A DNA stretch of 64,000 nucleotides from Bacillota bacterium (GTDB lineage Bacteria > Bacillota > Clostridia > Lachnospirales > Lachnospiraceae). Where the stretch lies: the NCBI GenBank assembly GCA_023434365.1, contig JAEYSV010000019.1, positions 1 to 64,000 on the forward strand, written 5' to 3'. Of the stretch, positions 1-8,730 are shown piece after piece; within the stretch, counting starts at the first letter, position 1; every line of letters begins with the position of its first letter. A model generated the notes under the pieces. The model did not search any database. It was not told the origin of the DNA and worked only from the letters and a program-made list of their open reading frames with translations. A program made the position numbers and the translations under genes.

Positions 1-437
1 CAGGACCAGGACCAGGACCAGGACCAAGACCACCAAGGCCACCATTCCCAGGACCAGGACCAGGCAGACCACCAGGTAGACCACCAGGTAGACCACCAGG
101 TAGACCACCAGGCAGACCACCAGGTGGAGGACCAGGCAGACCAGGCGGGAGACCAAGAGGACCTCGTGTAATGCAAGCCAATTCTGAGAATGTCTTCTTT
201 GAAGATGATTTTGATGCAAACAACTTTATTGAGACTAACGATGTCAATACTGGACTTGCAATTATTAACTACGTTGTAAATGACACTGATGATTTGGAGG
301 ATATCTTTAACAAATTTGGAATTACTTATGATGACCTTGTTTCATACAACGATCTCGACAGCATTATGCTCAAACCGGGAATTGTCTTGAGAATACCTTG
401 TAGAACATGTACGGATGAAGAAAAACTCGAAGATTAA
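1..437 (+). CDS. Gly/Pro/Arg-repeat protein with C-terminal LysM domain (5' partial)
   Basis: The reading frame is open from the window edge, so the start lies upstream. Reading from base 3, about 55 codons encode a low-complexity Gly/Pro/Arg segment: GP dipeptides followed by several PPGR units. The last 88 codons are an ordinary acidic sequence. It contains a LysM-like module (around VVNDTDDLEDIFNKFGITYD and ending in KPGIVLRIP), a fold that binds peptidoglycan or chitin-like glycans. The ATG at 171 lies inside the frame and is probably not the true start. LysM plus low-complexity proteins are common in clostridial spore coats and cell envelopes; a spore or surface role is inference. The DNA of the repeat is a near-tandem CCAGGAC/CCACCAGGTAGA array, prone to length variation. 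Confidence 0.75.
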   Translation, partial: GPGPGPGPRPPRPPFPGPGPGRPPGRPPGRPPGRPPGRPPGGGPGRPGGRPRGPRVMQANSENVFFEDDFDANNFIETNDVNTGLAIINYVVNDTDDLEDIFNKFGITYDDLVSYNDLDSIMLKPGIVLRIPCRTCTDEEKLED

Positions 438-476
438 CTTTTGTAGCTTTGGCGTTAAGTGAATATGCTTTTATGG

Positions 477-523
477 GCTTCACCAATTTGCACTTACTCT
501 TTGTGGGTGCAAATTGGTGAAGC
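477..523. terminator. 17-bp perfect hairpin with CAATTTGCAC/GTGCAAATTG arms
   Basis: Arms 477-493 and 507-523 are perfectly complementary over 17 bp around a 13-nt loop. The hairpin follows the LysM gene and may act as its terminator, although no clean U-run follows. The inner part of the arms (CAATTTGCAC) matches the ends of the large palindromes at 20.77-20.97 kb and 21.34-21.53 kb, so it may be a minimal relative of them. Confidence 0.6.
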
Positions 524-790
524 TATTATTAGGTTGGATTTTCCAAATACGTTTCATGCACATTATGTTTGACAAAGCAATGGTATAAACATATAATTAA
601 CCTATGTAATTATGGATTATTTTGTTCTTTGGTACATTTTTTAGGTTATAAAGGCAGAGTTAATTCTAACATAGAATTTAAAGTTTCGCTAAGAAAGGAT
701 GTGGATTATATGGAAGCTGGACCGAGTTATAGGCATAAGCAGAATAGAAAAAATAATATAATCATATACTCCAAGTATAAGCGAGAAGTA

Positions 791-916
791 TGTCTTACGG
801 AGCGTGTTAGCAAGCGGTAGTCCTTATGGTGATACCAAAGAGAAGAACAGTTTTTCCTAGGCGAAACATGTAATGTTGCATACTTGCCGCTTTATTTGTA
901 GAGTGGTAAGGAGCGA
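791..916 (+). promoter_or_regulatory. Candidate structured 5' leader of the corA-like gene
   Basis: The last 120 nt before the transporter gene can fold. An 8-bp hairpin (887-894 with 899-906, loop TTTG) sits directly before the ribosome binding site AAGGAG (908-913). An upstream AAGCGG (812-817) could pair instead with CCGCTT (887-892), giving a mutually exclusive arrangement of the kind seen in riboswitches. I could not match it to the M-box, the yybP-ykoY element or other metal riboswitches by eye. The rest of the 438-919 gap holds the hairpin at 477-523 and no convincing gene. Confidence 0.3.
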
Positions 917-919
917 ACC

Positions 920-1855
920 ATGATTGAGATTTTAAAAACCTATGATGACGGAATCAGGAAAATAGAGGATATGGTAGAAGGATGCTGGGTGGCACTTACG
1001 AACCCTTCCCCTACTGAACTGTTATCAGTGTCTGAAAAGTATGGAATAGATATTGACCACCTGCGTGCACCTTTGGATGAAGAGGAGCGCTCGAGAATTG
1101 AAGTAGAGGATGCCTATACGTTAATCCTCGTAGATATTCCAAGTATTGAGCAGCGAGGTAATAAGGACAGGTATATAACCTTGCCGTTAGCAATTATTAT
1201 TGCAAAAGATGCAATTATCACGATTTGTTTGGAACAGACATCTATCTTAAAAAGTTTTATGGATGGAAGAGTTCGTGGATTCTATACCAACATGAAGACC
1301 AGATTCATTTTGCAAATCCTTTATAAAAATGCTTCCGTTTTCCTTCAGTATCTTCGAGTGATTGACCGAAAGAGTGAGGAGATTGAACATAAGCTGCATC
1401 AATCCACAAAAAACCGTGAATTAATTGATCTATTGGAATTAGAAAAGAGTTTGGTATATTTTACGACCTCCTTACGTGCCAATGAGGTAGTATTAGAAAA
1501 GCTATTGAGGTCCGAAGGTGTCAAAAAGTATCCTGAGGATACGGAATTACTAGAAGATGTTATCATAGAGAATAAGCAGGCAATTGAGATGGCCAATATA
1601 TACAGTGGCATTTTAAGTGGGATGATGGACGCTTTTGCGAGTGTTATCTCCAATAATCTAAATATTGTTATGAAGTTTCTCGCTACTGTAACGATTGTGT
1701 TATCGATTCCAACGATGATAGCAAGTTTTTATGGAATGAACTTTACAAACATTCCACTTAGTGGGGAACCTTACGGGTTTTATATTGTTACTGTAGCTGC
1801 ATTTGTTTTGACTGGAATTATTGCTTATTTCTTTGCCAAAAAGGATATGTTTTGA
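920..1855 (+). CDS. corA: CorA-family divalent cation transporter
   Basis: A 311-residue membrane protein expected to carry Mg2+ (or Co2+/Ni2+/Zn2+) across the membrane as a pentamer. The N-terminal two thirds is a soluble alpha/beta plus long-helix domain. The C-terminus has two transmembrane helices, the first ending in the family signature YGMN (GMN at about residues 272-274), and the protein ends in a short basic tail, KKDMF. Length matches the family. The start ATG is preceded by AAGGAG with 6 nt spacing. It stands alone as a transcription unit and may be controlled by the leader just upstream. Metal specificity cannot be read from the sequence; the family also includes Zn2+ exporters of the ZntB type. 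Confidence 0.9.
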   Translation: MIEILKTYDDGIRKIEDMVEGCWVALTNPSPTELLSVSEKYGIDIDHLRAPLDEEERSRIEVEDAYTLILVDIPSIEQRGNKDRYITLPLAIIIAKDAIITICLEQTSILKSFMDGRVRGFYTNMKTRFILQILYKNASVFLQYLRVIDRKSEEIEHKLHQSTKNRELIDLLELEKSLVYFTTSLRANEVVLEKLLRSEGVKKYPEDTELLEDVIIENKQAIEMANIYSGILSGMMDAFASVISNNLNIVMKFLATVTIVLSIPTMIASFYGMNFTNIPLSGEPYGFYIVTVAAFVLTGIIAYFFAKKDMF

Positions 1856-1896
1856 TGATTCATAATACAGTAACTAAATACAACATGAAAGAATAC

Positions 1897-1939
1897 GTCC
1901 CTCGGGCTTTGCATTATGCTTTGGGGACTTCCTCTTTGT
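1897..1939 (+). terminator. Probable terminator after corA
   Basis: GTCCC (1897-1901) pairs with GGGAC (1924-1928). A smaller GCAT/ATGC palindrome lies in the loop and a T-rich tail follows. It sits about 40 nt after the corA-like stop codon. The stem is short, so support is moderate. Confidence 0.4.
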
Positions 1940-1958
1940 TTACGATAACTTCGTAAAC
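1938..1958. other. 8-bp perfect hairpin in front of the rhomboid-like gene
   Basis: GTTTACGA (1938-1945) and TCGTAAAC (1951-1958) form a perfect 8-bp stem with loop TAACT. No U-run follows on the plus strand, so it may be an operator or mRNA 5' structure. The ATG at 1960 falls right after it, but the protein start is better placed at 2011. Confidence 0.4.
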
Positions 1959-2010
1959 AATGGTCCTACTTGATACTGGTAGAGACATAACAAAGAAAGG
2001 CGTGGGATTA

Positions 2011-2880
2011 ATGAAGTTTCTTAATAAGATGGAAAGAAAATTCGGTAAATATGCGATTCATAACTTGATGTTTTATGTAATTGGACTTCAGTTAGCAGGG
2101 GCATTGCTAGGAGTTTTGACTCCGGAATTGGTGAAGTATCTTTATCTGGATATAAGTCAGGTTTTACGTGGACAAGTATGGCGCTTAGTTACCTTTGTTG
2201 TAACTGGATTTGGTTTTAATATGCAACAACCTATCAACATATTATTAAGTGGAGTTATGCTTTACTTTTATTACTACATTGGAAAAAGTCTTGAAAATAC
2301 TTGGGGCACCTTCCGCTTTAATGTATACTACTTTAGTGGATATTTACTTAATATAATCGCAGCTTTTCTTTTTTATTTTGTATTTACAATCGTATATGAT
2401 GTCGATCCAATCTGGCTTGTTTTTGACCAAGGTATTTTGTATCTGAATGAAACCTTACTATTGGCCGCAGCTGTGATGTTCCCAAATCATACAATTTATT
2501 TTAATTTGCTGATTCCGCTCAAAATGAAATGGCTAGGTATCATTTATGGGCTTCAGATAGCTTATGAGGTTTTTGATGCATTTCGCGATGGCGATTTTGT
2601 GCTAGGTGTAGCCATTCTTATCGCGATATTGAACTTTATCATCTTTTTCCTGATTACGAAAAGATCCCATCGTTTTTCCGGAAAACATATCAAAAGAAGA
2701 GTTGAATATACGACAAAAGTACATCAGGCACAAAAAAGAACAAGACATCGCTGTTCGGTCTGTGGCAGAACAGAAGCGGATGATGAGAATCTGGAATTCA
2801 GATTCTGCTCAAAGTGTGATGGCTCCTATGAATACTGTATGGAACATCTTTTTACTCATGAGCATGTAAAAAAGCATTAG
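2011..2880 (+). CDS. Rhomboid-like membrane protein with Cys-rich C-terminal tail
   Basis: A protein of 289 residues from the ATG at 2011; the in-frame ATG at 1960 would add 17 non-conserved residues that overlap a hairpin. It has about six transmembrane segments. The pattern GQVWRLVTF followed by GKSLENTWGTFRFN and YYFSGYLLN resembles the N-terminal half of rhomboid-family proteins. I do not see the catalytic GxSG serine or a matching histidine, so it is probably a non-proteolytic member. After the last helix comes a basic cytoplasmic segment and a Cys/His-rich tail (CSVCGRT, FCSKCDG, YCMEHLFTHEH), which looks like a small zinc-binding module. Function unknown. It is monocistronic, between corA and pyk. 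Confidence 0.7.
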   Translation: MKFLNKMERKFGKYAIHNLMFYVIGLQLAGALLGVLTPELVKYLYLDISQVLRGQVWRLVTFVVTGFGFNMQQPINILLSGVMLYFYYYIGKSLENTWGTFRFNVYYFSGYLLNIIAAFLFYFVFTIVYDVDPIWLVFDQGILYLNETLLLAAAVMFPNHTIYFNLLIPLKMKWLGIIYGLQIAYEVFDAFRDGDFVLGVAILIAILNFIIFFLITKRSHRFSGKHIKRRVEYTTKVHQAQKRTRHRCSVCGRTEADDENLEFRFCSKCDGSYEYCMEHLFTHEHVKKH

Positions 2881-2994
2881 GGTGCCAACACCGCCCTAAT
2901 TAAATAGAAAGTTTTTATCGTTTTCTATAATATGGGACATACTAATTGTAGTTTAAACGATATTAAGCAGTGTTGTTGAAATATGGAGGAATTT

Positions 2995-4416
2995 ATGAAG
3001 AAAAAGACTAAAATTATTTGCACAATTGGACCAAGTTCAAATTCACCGGAACAACTTAAAAAATTAATACGTAATGGGATGGATATTGCCAGAATCAACT
3101 TTTCTCATGGTACACATGAATCTCATCTGGAGACCATGAATACGATCAAACAAGTGAGAGAAGAATTAGGAATCCCGATTGCTATTTTACTTGATACAAA
3201 AGGACCAGAGATTCGTACAAAGCTACTTGAAAATGATGAAAAAGTGGAGTTAGAAACTGGCCAGACATTTGCATTAACGATTGAAGATATTGTTGGTAAC
3301 AAAGACCGCGTTGCAGTTACTTATCATGATATTGTAAAGGATGTGATCCCTGGCAATACTATTTTGATTGATGATGGATTGATTGAGTTAACCGTAAAAG
3401 AAGTAACGGAGACAGATGTTATCTGTGAAGTAATCAACGGTGGGTCATTATCCAATCGTAAAGGGATTAACATCCCAAGTGTTAACATCAACCTACCTGC
3501 AATTACTGATAAAGACAAAGAGGATATCATCTTTGGTATTAATCAAGGCGTAGACTTTATTGCTGCTTCTTTCGTACGTAGTGCAGCTGCAGTAAAAGAG
3601 ATTCGTAAAATCTTAAAAGACTGTAACAGTGATATTGCTATCATTGCTAAGATAGAAAATGAAGAAGGAATTCATAACATTGATGAAATCATCAAAGAGT
3701 CCGACGGTATCATGGTAGCACGTGGAGACCTAGGTGTAGAAGTGCCAGTTGAAGCCGTACCTAAGATGCAAAAGGCAATCATTAAGAAGTGTAATGATGC
3801 TTACAAGCCAGTAATCACTGCAACTCAGATGCTAGATTCGATGATTCGTAACCCAAGACCAACCAGAGCAGAAGTTACCGACGTAGCCAATGCAATCTAT
3901 GATGGTACCGATGCCATCATGCTTTCTGGTGAAACGGCAATGGGTAAATACCCAGTAGAAGCAGTAAAAATGATGACAAGCATTGCGGTAGAAACCGAAG
4001 CTAACTTAGATTATGAAAAGATTCTTGAAGAAAAGAAAAGACATCGTAAACGTGGAATTAGTAGTGCGATCTGCTATTCCTCTGTAGCAACTGCGATGAA
4101 TTTAAATTCTAGAGTAATTGTAGCGAGTTCTTTCTCCGGTTACACAGCAAGACTGGTAAGTAAGTTCAGACCAGAAGCGAAAATTGTGGGATTATCTCCA
4201 ATTGACCGTACACTAAGAAAAATGCAAATTTATTGGGGGGTAACACCAATCAAAACGCAGGAAGTAAATGATACTGATAATTTACTTGACCTGGCAGTAG
4301 AGAAAGTGGTGAACCTAGGTTACGCACATTCAGAGGACACCTTAGTTCTGACAGCAGGCGTACCAGCCGGTAAAACCGGAGTAACCAATATGATGAAGGT
4401 TGTCACAGTGGAATAA
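2995..4416 (+). CDS. pyk: Pyruvate kinase
   Basis: Cytosolic glycolytic enzyme converting phosphoenolpyruvate and ADP to pyruvate and ATP. Signatures in order: TKIICTIGPSS at the N-terminus, NFSHG, DTKGPEIRT, the active-site region IIAKIENEEG with the catalytic lysine, MVARGDLGVE, TATQMLDSM, and DGTDAIMLSGETAMGKYP. The C-terminal allosteric domain ends near GVTNMMKVVTVE. There is no extra PEP-utiliser domain of the Bacillus type, so this is the short form of about 473 residues. I place the start at the ATG at 2995 because GGAGG (2986-2990) precedes it with proper spacing; the in-frame ATG at 2983 overlaps that site. A strong terminator follows, so it is a single-gene unit. Confidence 0.96.
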   Translation: MKKKTKIICTIGPSSNSPEQLKKLIRNGMDIARINFSHGTHESHLETMNTIKQVREELGIPIAILLDTKGPEIRTKLLENDEKVELETGQTFALTIEDIVGNKDRVAVTYHDIVKDVIPGNTILIDDGLIELTVKEVTETDVICEVINGGSLSNRKGINIPSVNINLPAITDKDKEDIIFGINQGVDFIAASFVRSAAAVKEIRKILKDCNSDIAIIAKIENEEGIHNIDEIIKESDGIMVARGDLGVEVPVEAVPKMQKAIIKKCNDAYKPVITATQMLDSMIRNPRPTRAEVTDVANAIYDGTDAIMLSGETAMGKYPVEAVKMMTSIAVETEANLDYEKILEEKKRHRKRGISSAICYSSVATAMNLNSRVIVASSFSGYTARLVSKFRPEAKIVGLSPIDRTLRKMQIYWGVTPIKTQEVNDTDNLLDLAVEKVVNLGYAHSEDTLVLTAGVPAGKTGVTNMMKVVTVE

Positions 4417-4425
4417 TAATGTTAT

Positions 4426-4486
4426 AAACTCCCGTTTCACCAATTAATTTAAACATAATTAATTAGTTTAACGGGAGTTTATTTTA
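4426..4486 (+). terminator. Intrinsic terminator of pyk
   Basis: AAACTCCCGTT (4426-4436) and AACGGGAGTTT (4470-4480) form an 11-bp perfect stem around an AT-rich loop, followed by ATTTTA. It lies directly after the pyruvate kinase stop codon. Confidence 0.85.
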
Positions 4487-4575
4487 TGTGATCGTGATAG
4501 CTTTACATTTCCAATTACATTCATGCTAAAAGTTGTTAACATTATTGCGAGATACTTAAATATTTAGTGTGGAAA

Positions 4576-4606
4576 TTACATAAATTTTGTATTATTATGT
4601 TATAGT
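4576..4606 (+). promoter_or_regulatory. Candidate extended -10 promoter before the GT39 gene
   Basis: TATAGT (4601-4606) is preceded by TG at the extended -10 position. A weak -35-like TTACAT lies at 4576-4581 with 19-nt spacing. It is 80 nt upstream of the glycosyltransferase start. Confidence 0.35.
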
Positions 4607-4685
4607 AGGAAATACCTAGAAGAGAAAGTGTTTTATAAACGATATAATCGAATCATCCGATAAAGGGAAAGGGAAGAGGGAGAAT

Positions 4686-7600
4686 ATGACGTATTTTAAC
4701 TTAACTGCAATCGTATCGATTGCATTATTTATTGCAGCGTATGCAAAGTATCTGCAGTTTAGCACTATTCGTAAAAATGAACTTATACCAAAAGGCACTA
4801 ATTATACAGGGATAATATATATATTAGGGTTTGGTTTGTTATTTCGACTACTATTGTCGTTTATGTATTATGGTTACAAGGTAGATATGAACTGCTTCTA
4901 TAGTTGGTCAAGCCGTATTGCAGACACTGGTTTTTCCGGCTTTTATGATCCGGAAGTTTTTGCTGATTACCCACCAGGGTATATGTATGTACTTTATATA
5001 ATCGGCCATATTAGTAAAGCCTTAGGATTGCCTTATTCTAGTGGCGGCTCGGTTATGTTATTAAAGTTACCGGCGATATTATGTGATATCGGTGCAGGAT
5101 ATCTAATCTATAAATTTGCGCGCAGAAAGTTCACAGAGCAAGTTTCATTAGTGTTAACTTTGTTCTATCTATTCAATCCTGCAATCATCATTAATTCAAC
5201 CATCTGGGGGCAGGTGGATAGTGTAATGACCTTAGGCCTTTTGTTAATGTGTAATTACATTATTGAGCATAAACTAAAGACGGCGATTGTCGTCTATGCA
5301 ATCGGGATTATTGTCAAACCGCAGATGGCTATTTTTACACCAATTCTGCTATTTATCTGTATTGAACAATGCTTTATCGAATACCATGAAAACCGCATCT
5401 CACTATGTTTTAGACGAGACAAGTTTATTCCACTTTTTATAACGTCCCTGACATCAATCGCTGGATTGGCACTAATCTGCCTACCTTTCGGCCTTTCTAC
5501 ATCAATCAGTAAGTTTTTTGACACGCTAGGCTCCTATGAGCATGTGACGGTGAATGCCTATAATATGTGGGCGATGTTTGGATTAAACTGGGTAGACCAG
5601 ACGGAGAAATTCCTTGGCATTTCATATGTTGTATTTGGATACTTCTTTATTGTGCTAATCGTAGTATCCTCATTTATCTTATTTATCAGGTTACGAAAGA
5701 ATCCCGCCAGAATATTTGTGGTAGGCGCCTTTATCATCATCAGTATGTTTGTGCTTTCTGTCAGAATGCACGAACGCTATATGTATCCAGGCCTTGTATT
5801 GCTTCTATTCGCATTTATCAGGCGGCCAAATAATAAGACATTCTTCTTATATGGGTTATTCTCCTTTGTGCATTTTTACAATGTGGGACACGTATTACTT
5901 ACTTATGAGAACTTTTCCTGGGATGACCCAACACCGATTATTATTGGAGCCCTAACCGTTATAATCTATATCATGTTCATCTATGTGTTAATTAGACATT
6001 ATTGGTTTGAGAAAACCACCGATCAGGATATTCTAGACGTTGATTATTATCATTTGGATATGCAAAAGGCAGAAGATGAAGAGCAAATAATAGAGAAATC
6101 CAAGATTGAGCGGAGTAAAAAACTTGCGAAGATGACCACCAAGGATTATCTGATTATGTTTGGAATCACCGCAATCTATACCGTGATTGCCTTCTATGAT
6201 CTTGGTTATCGATATGCGCCACTTACGAACAAGGCGTTGGAAGATTCAAAGTATTCCATAGTACTTGATCTCGGAGAAACAACATCAATTAAACAAATTG
6301 GTTTTTATAATGGCAATTACCATAGCATCAAGTATGAGGTTTCCATTGCCAATGATATGGACGGTTACTGGGAAACGCTTGGGGAAGAGTATGAGATGGA
6401 CAACGTGTTCTGTTGGGATACCTGGGACGTTGAGCTTAACACCAGATATATCAGGCTCACAAGCAAAGATCAACCAGCGGTAATCAATGAGTTAGTCTTT
6501 GTAAATGAGAATAATGAGTTAGTAACTCCGAAAAATGCTTCTGACTATGCCAAATTATTCGATGAGCAGGTAATGTTTGATCCAGATGGAACCTTCCGTA
6601 CAAGTACGTACTTTGATGAAATCTATCATGCCAGAACAGCCTATGAATTTATTGAAGGGCTAGAAACCTATGAGTGGACTCATCCACCAATGGGTAAAAC
6701 ATTTATTGCAGCTGGTGTAAAGATGTTTGGAATGAATCCATTCGGATGGCGGTTTATGGGTACCGTATTTGGAGTAATCATGTTGCCATGCATCTACATC
6801 TTTGGCAAGAAATTATTCTCAAAAACCTGGATTGCGACGATAGTGATTCTTCTCTTTGCCGCAGATTTTATGCATTTTGCGCAAACACGAATCGCAACGA
6901 TAGACGTATTCGTCACCTTGTTTATCATTTTGATGTATTACTTCATGTATCTCTACACAAGTATGAGCTTTTATGATACCAAACTTTATAAAACCTTTGT
7001 ACCACTCGCTTTTTGTGGAATCAGCATGGGATTTGGTATTGCATCAAAGATGACTGGAGTATATGCAGCGGCAGGCCTCGCGATTATCTTCTTTATCCAC
7101 CTTGGAAAACGGTACATGGAGTACTTATATGCCAAGTCAGATATCAGTGGAAGTACCGAGGGAATCTCCCATGCCCATGTTGTAAAAAGTTTTATACCAA
7201 ATACAGTTAAGACCATTTTGTTCTGCGTGCTAGTATTTATCGTGATACCAGCGATTATCTATACGCTAAGCTATATACCATTTGTAGATTCTCAGTCCAA
7301 TGGGCTCATAGATGGAATGCTTCGCAATCAGACCGAGATGTTTAACTATCATGTTGGTGTAACATCACCACATAGCTATTCGTCAATATGGCTGGAATGG
7401 CCAATTATGAAAAGACCAATCTATTATTATGCCAATACGATTTCTGGTACCGTGGCAGAAGGAATCTCTTCCTTTGGTAATCCACTCATTTGGTGGGGTG
7501 GAATTCCAGCATTCCTATACCTAATTTACATCTGGTACAAATATCGGGATAAAGGAGCAATGTTCTTAATCATTGGTTACTGTGCGCAATACTTGCCATG

Positions 7601-7865
7601 GAGCCTGATTACACGCATTACCTTCATCTATCATTACTTCCCAAGCGTACCATTTGTCATTCTGATGATTGTGTATGCCTTCTATGATATGATGAAACGC
7701 TATAAAAACGCTAAAAACTGGCTGATTGCATTTACAATTCTCGCCATCATATTCTTTGTTCTGTTCTATCCGGTCCTATCCGGACAACCAGTAAGCAAAT
7801 GGTATGTAGGAAACTTCTTAAAATGGTTCCCAAGCTGGACGCTATTAGATACGTATATCTCATAG
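4686..7865 (+). CDS. Giant two-module GT-C membrane glycosyltransferase (PMT/GT39-like)
   Basis: 1059 residues and highly hydrophobic. The N-terminal half (about 1-440) is a multispanning GT-C-type module resembling COG5542 mannosyltransferases (VDMNCFYSWSSRIA, YPPGYMYVLY). A charged linker rich in Lys/Glu follows (about 450-485). A transmembrane segment then leads to a beta-rich, discoidin-like domain (about 520-612). The C-terminal half is a dolichyl/polyprenyl-phosphate-mannose protein mannosyltransferase module: the catalytic FDEIYHA (D644, E645) and THPPMGK (H666) are the hallmark acidic and HPP motifs, followed by about eight helices. It should transfer a sugar from a polyprenyl-phosphate carrier to secreted proteins or glycans outside the membrane. 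Acceptor unknown. GGGAAGAGGGAG precedes the ATG. The fusion makes it about twice the usual GT39 length. Confidence 0.85.
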   Translation: MTYFNLTAIVSIALFIAAYAKYLQFSTIRKNELIPKGTNYTGIIYILGFGLLFRLLLSFMYYGYKVDMNCFYSWSSRIADTGFSGFYDPEVFADYPPGYMYVLYIIGHISKALGLPYSSGGSVMLLKLPAILCDIGAGYLIYKFARRKFTEQVSLVLTLFYLFNPAIIINSTIWGQVDSVMTLGLLLMCNYIIEHKLKTAIVVYAIGIIVKPQMAIFTPILLFICIEQCFIEYHENRISLCFRRDKFIPLFITSLTSIAGLALICLPFGLSTSISKFFDTLGSYEHVTVNAYNMWAMFGLNWVDQTEKFLGISYVVFGYFFIVLIVVSSFILFIRLRKNPARIFVVGAFIIISMFVLSVRMHERYMYPGLVLLLFAFIRRPNNKTFFLYGLFSFVHFYNVGHVLLTYENFSWDDPTPIIIGALTVIIYIMFIYVLIRHYWFEKTTDQDILDVDYYHLDMQKAEDEEQIIEKSKIERSKKLAKMTTKDYLIMFGITAIYTVIAFYDLGYRYAPLTNKALEDSKYSIVLDLGETTSIKQIGFYNGNYHSIKYEVSIANDMDGYWETLGEEYEMDNVFCWDTWDVELNTRYIRLTSKDQPAVINELVFVNENNELVTPKNASDYAKLFDEQVMFDPDGTFRTSTYFDEIYHARTAYEFIEGLETYEWTHPPMGKTFIAAGVKMFGMNPFGWRFMGTVFGVIMLPCIYIFGKKLFSKTWIATIVILLFAADFMHFAQTRIATIDVFVTLFIILMYYFMYLYTSMSFYDTKLYKTFVPLAFCGISMGFGIASKMTGVYAAAGLAIIFFIHLGKRYMEYLYAKSDISGSTEGISHAHVVKSFIPNTVKTILFCVLVFIVIPAIIYTLSYIPFVDSQSNGLIDGMLRNQTEMFNYHVGVTSPHSYSSIWLEWPIMKRPIYYYANTISGTVAEGISSFGNPLIWWGGIPAFLYLIYIWYKYRDKGAMFLIIGYCAQYLPWSLITRITFIYHYFPSVPFVILMIVYAFYDMMKRYKNAKNWLIAFTILAIIFFVLFYPVLSGQPVSKWYVGNFLKWFPSWTLLDTYIS

Positions 7866-7870
7866 GGGCA

Positions 7871-8155
7871 GTGAAGAACTAAGAGTGAAGAGTGAAGAGT
7901 TAAAAAGATAGAGAAGAACGAAGAGCATTAAAAAGATAGTGAAGAGTGAAAAAGCTCTTAAGGGCAAGAAGAGTCTGATAAATTAGTAAAGGTGAAGAGC
8001 CCTTAAGAGCAGTGAAGAGTGAAGAGAGTTATAAGAGTAGTGAAGAGCCTGAAAAGATAGTGAAGAACGAAGAGATAAAAAGATAGTGAAAAGAGTTAAA
8101 AGGGCAGTGAAGAACAAAGAGATAAAAAGATAGTGAAAAGATAGTTAAAAGATAG
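7871..8155 (+). repeat. Left array of degenerate GTGAAGAGTGAAGAG-type repeats
   Basis: About 285 nt of irregular short units such as GTGAAGAGTGAAGAG, GTGAAGAACGAAGAG and AAAAAGATAGTGAA, interrupted by AGGGCA and CTTAAGGGC pieces. Strongly purine-biased on this strand. The same units occur in reverse complement at 9158-9375, so the two arrays form very long imperfect inverted arms. No protein-coding frame is credible. Confidence 0.85.
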
Positions 8156-8237
8156 TGGATTTTTTAGGGACTATAAGTGCTATTCTAAACTTGTAGCTAT
8201 CAAGTCAAGTGTTGAAATGAAAAGATTGTGAAGATTA

Positions 8238-8290
8238 GGGAAGAGAGATGGGTGAGAATAGCTCAGATACTCTTCCCTATCTTTTTTTTA
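8238..8290 (+). terminator. Intrinsic terminator downstream of the left array
   Basis: AGGGAAGAG (8238-8246) pairs with CTCTTCCCT (8271-8279), and eight Ts follow (8283-8290). It would stop transcripts that read out of the GT39 gene through the repeat array. Confidence 0.75.
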
Positions 8291-8339
8291 TTGTAATCAA
8301 GAGTGTATATTAATTTGGATACCTTAAGTTAGGTTATGT

Positions 8340-8730
8340 AAAATAATACGAAAAGTCCTGGCTGAGAAAAGTTGGTTCTGGGACTTGAGAGTCACCAGAT
8401 ATTTATTATGAGGCAGATTTCTGCCGTGCTTGACAACCTGAGAAAATAACGATCCGGCTTTGCTGCGGACGGCTGTTTTTTAGCCGCTGGCTCTGAAGTC
8501 TAGAACAGATATTGGCGATGTGTGCATCCTCAGGGGCGAGAGCGTGTCTGGGAAAAGGCAACTTGTATTCTTTCTTGGAGCGCAGACCACGCTTACATCA
8601 ATTATAATATTTACAAAAAACTTGAAACAGTCTCTCTTGAACAGTAGAAGCCTACCGATTCAGCCAATGCTTGTTCTAAGATTTCGGAGCCAGAGGCACA
8701 ACATAGCCGCCGGAACTTGTTCTGTTTACC
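8340..8730. other. GC-richer non-coding core with multiple hairpins
   Basis: This stretch is visibly richer in G and C than its surroundings and lacks a believable gene: the short frames present have no ribosome binding sites and odd composition. Local hairpins include AAGTCC/GGACTT (about 8353-8389), GGCAGA/TCTGCC (about 8412-8425) and CGGCT/AGCCG (8470-8486). It may be a structured RNA or a remnant of a mobile element; I do not recognise it. Confidence 0.4.

Noticed and set aside
569..820. 83-codon frame before the corA leader
   Set aside because: No ribosome binding site, an unlikely composition, and it overlaps the start of the candidate leader.
791..916. M-box (Mg2+) riboswitch
   Set aside because: The conserved GGTGAGGCTCCT-type core of the M-box is not present, so only an unassigned leader is claimed.
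1941..1955. loxP-like string ATAACTTCGT
   Set aside because: Only part of one arm is present; it is explained by the local 8-bp hairpin and no recombinase is nearby.
7871..8155. CRISPR array
   Set aside because: Repeat units are irregular in length and spacing, there are no unique spacers and no cas genes.
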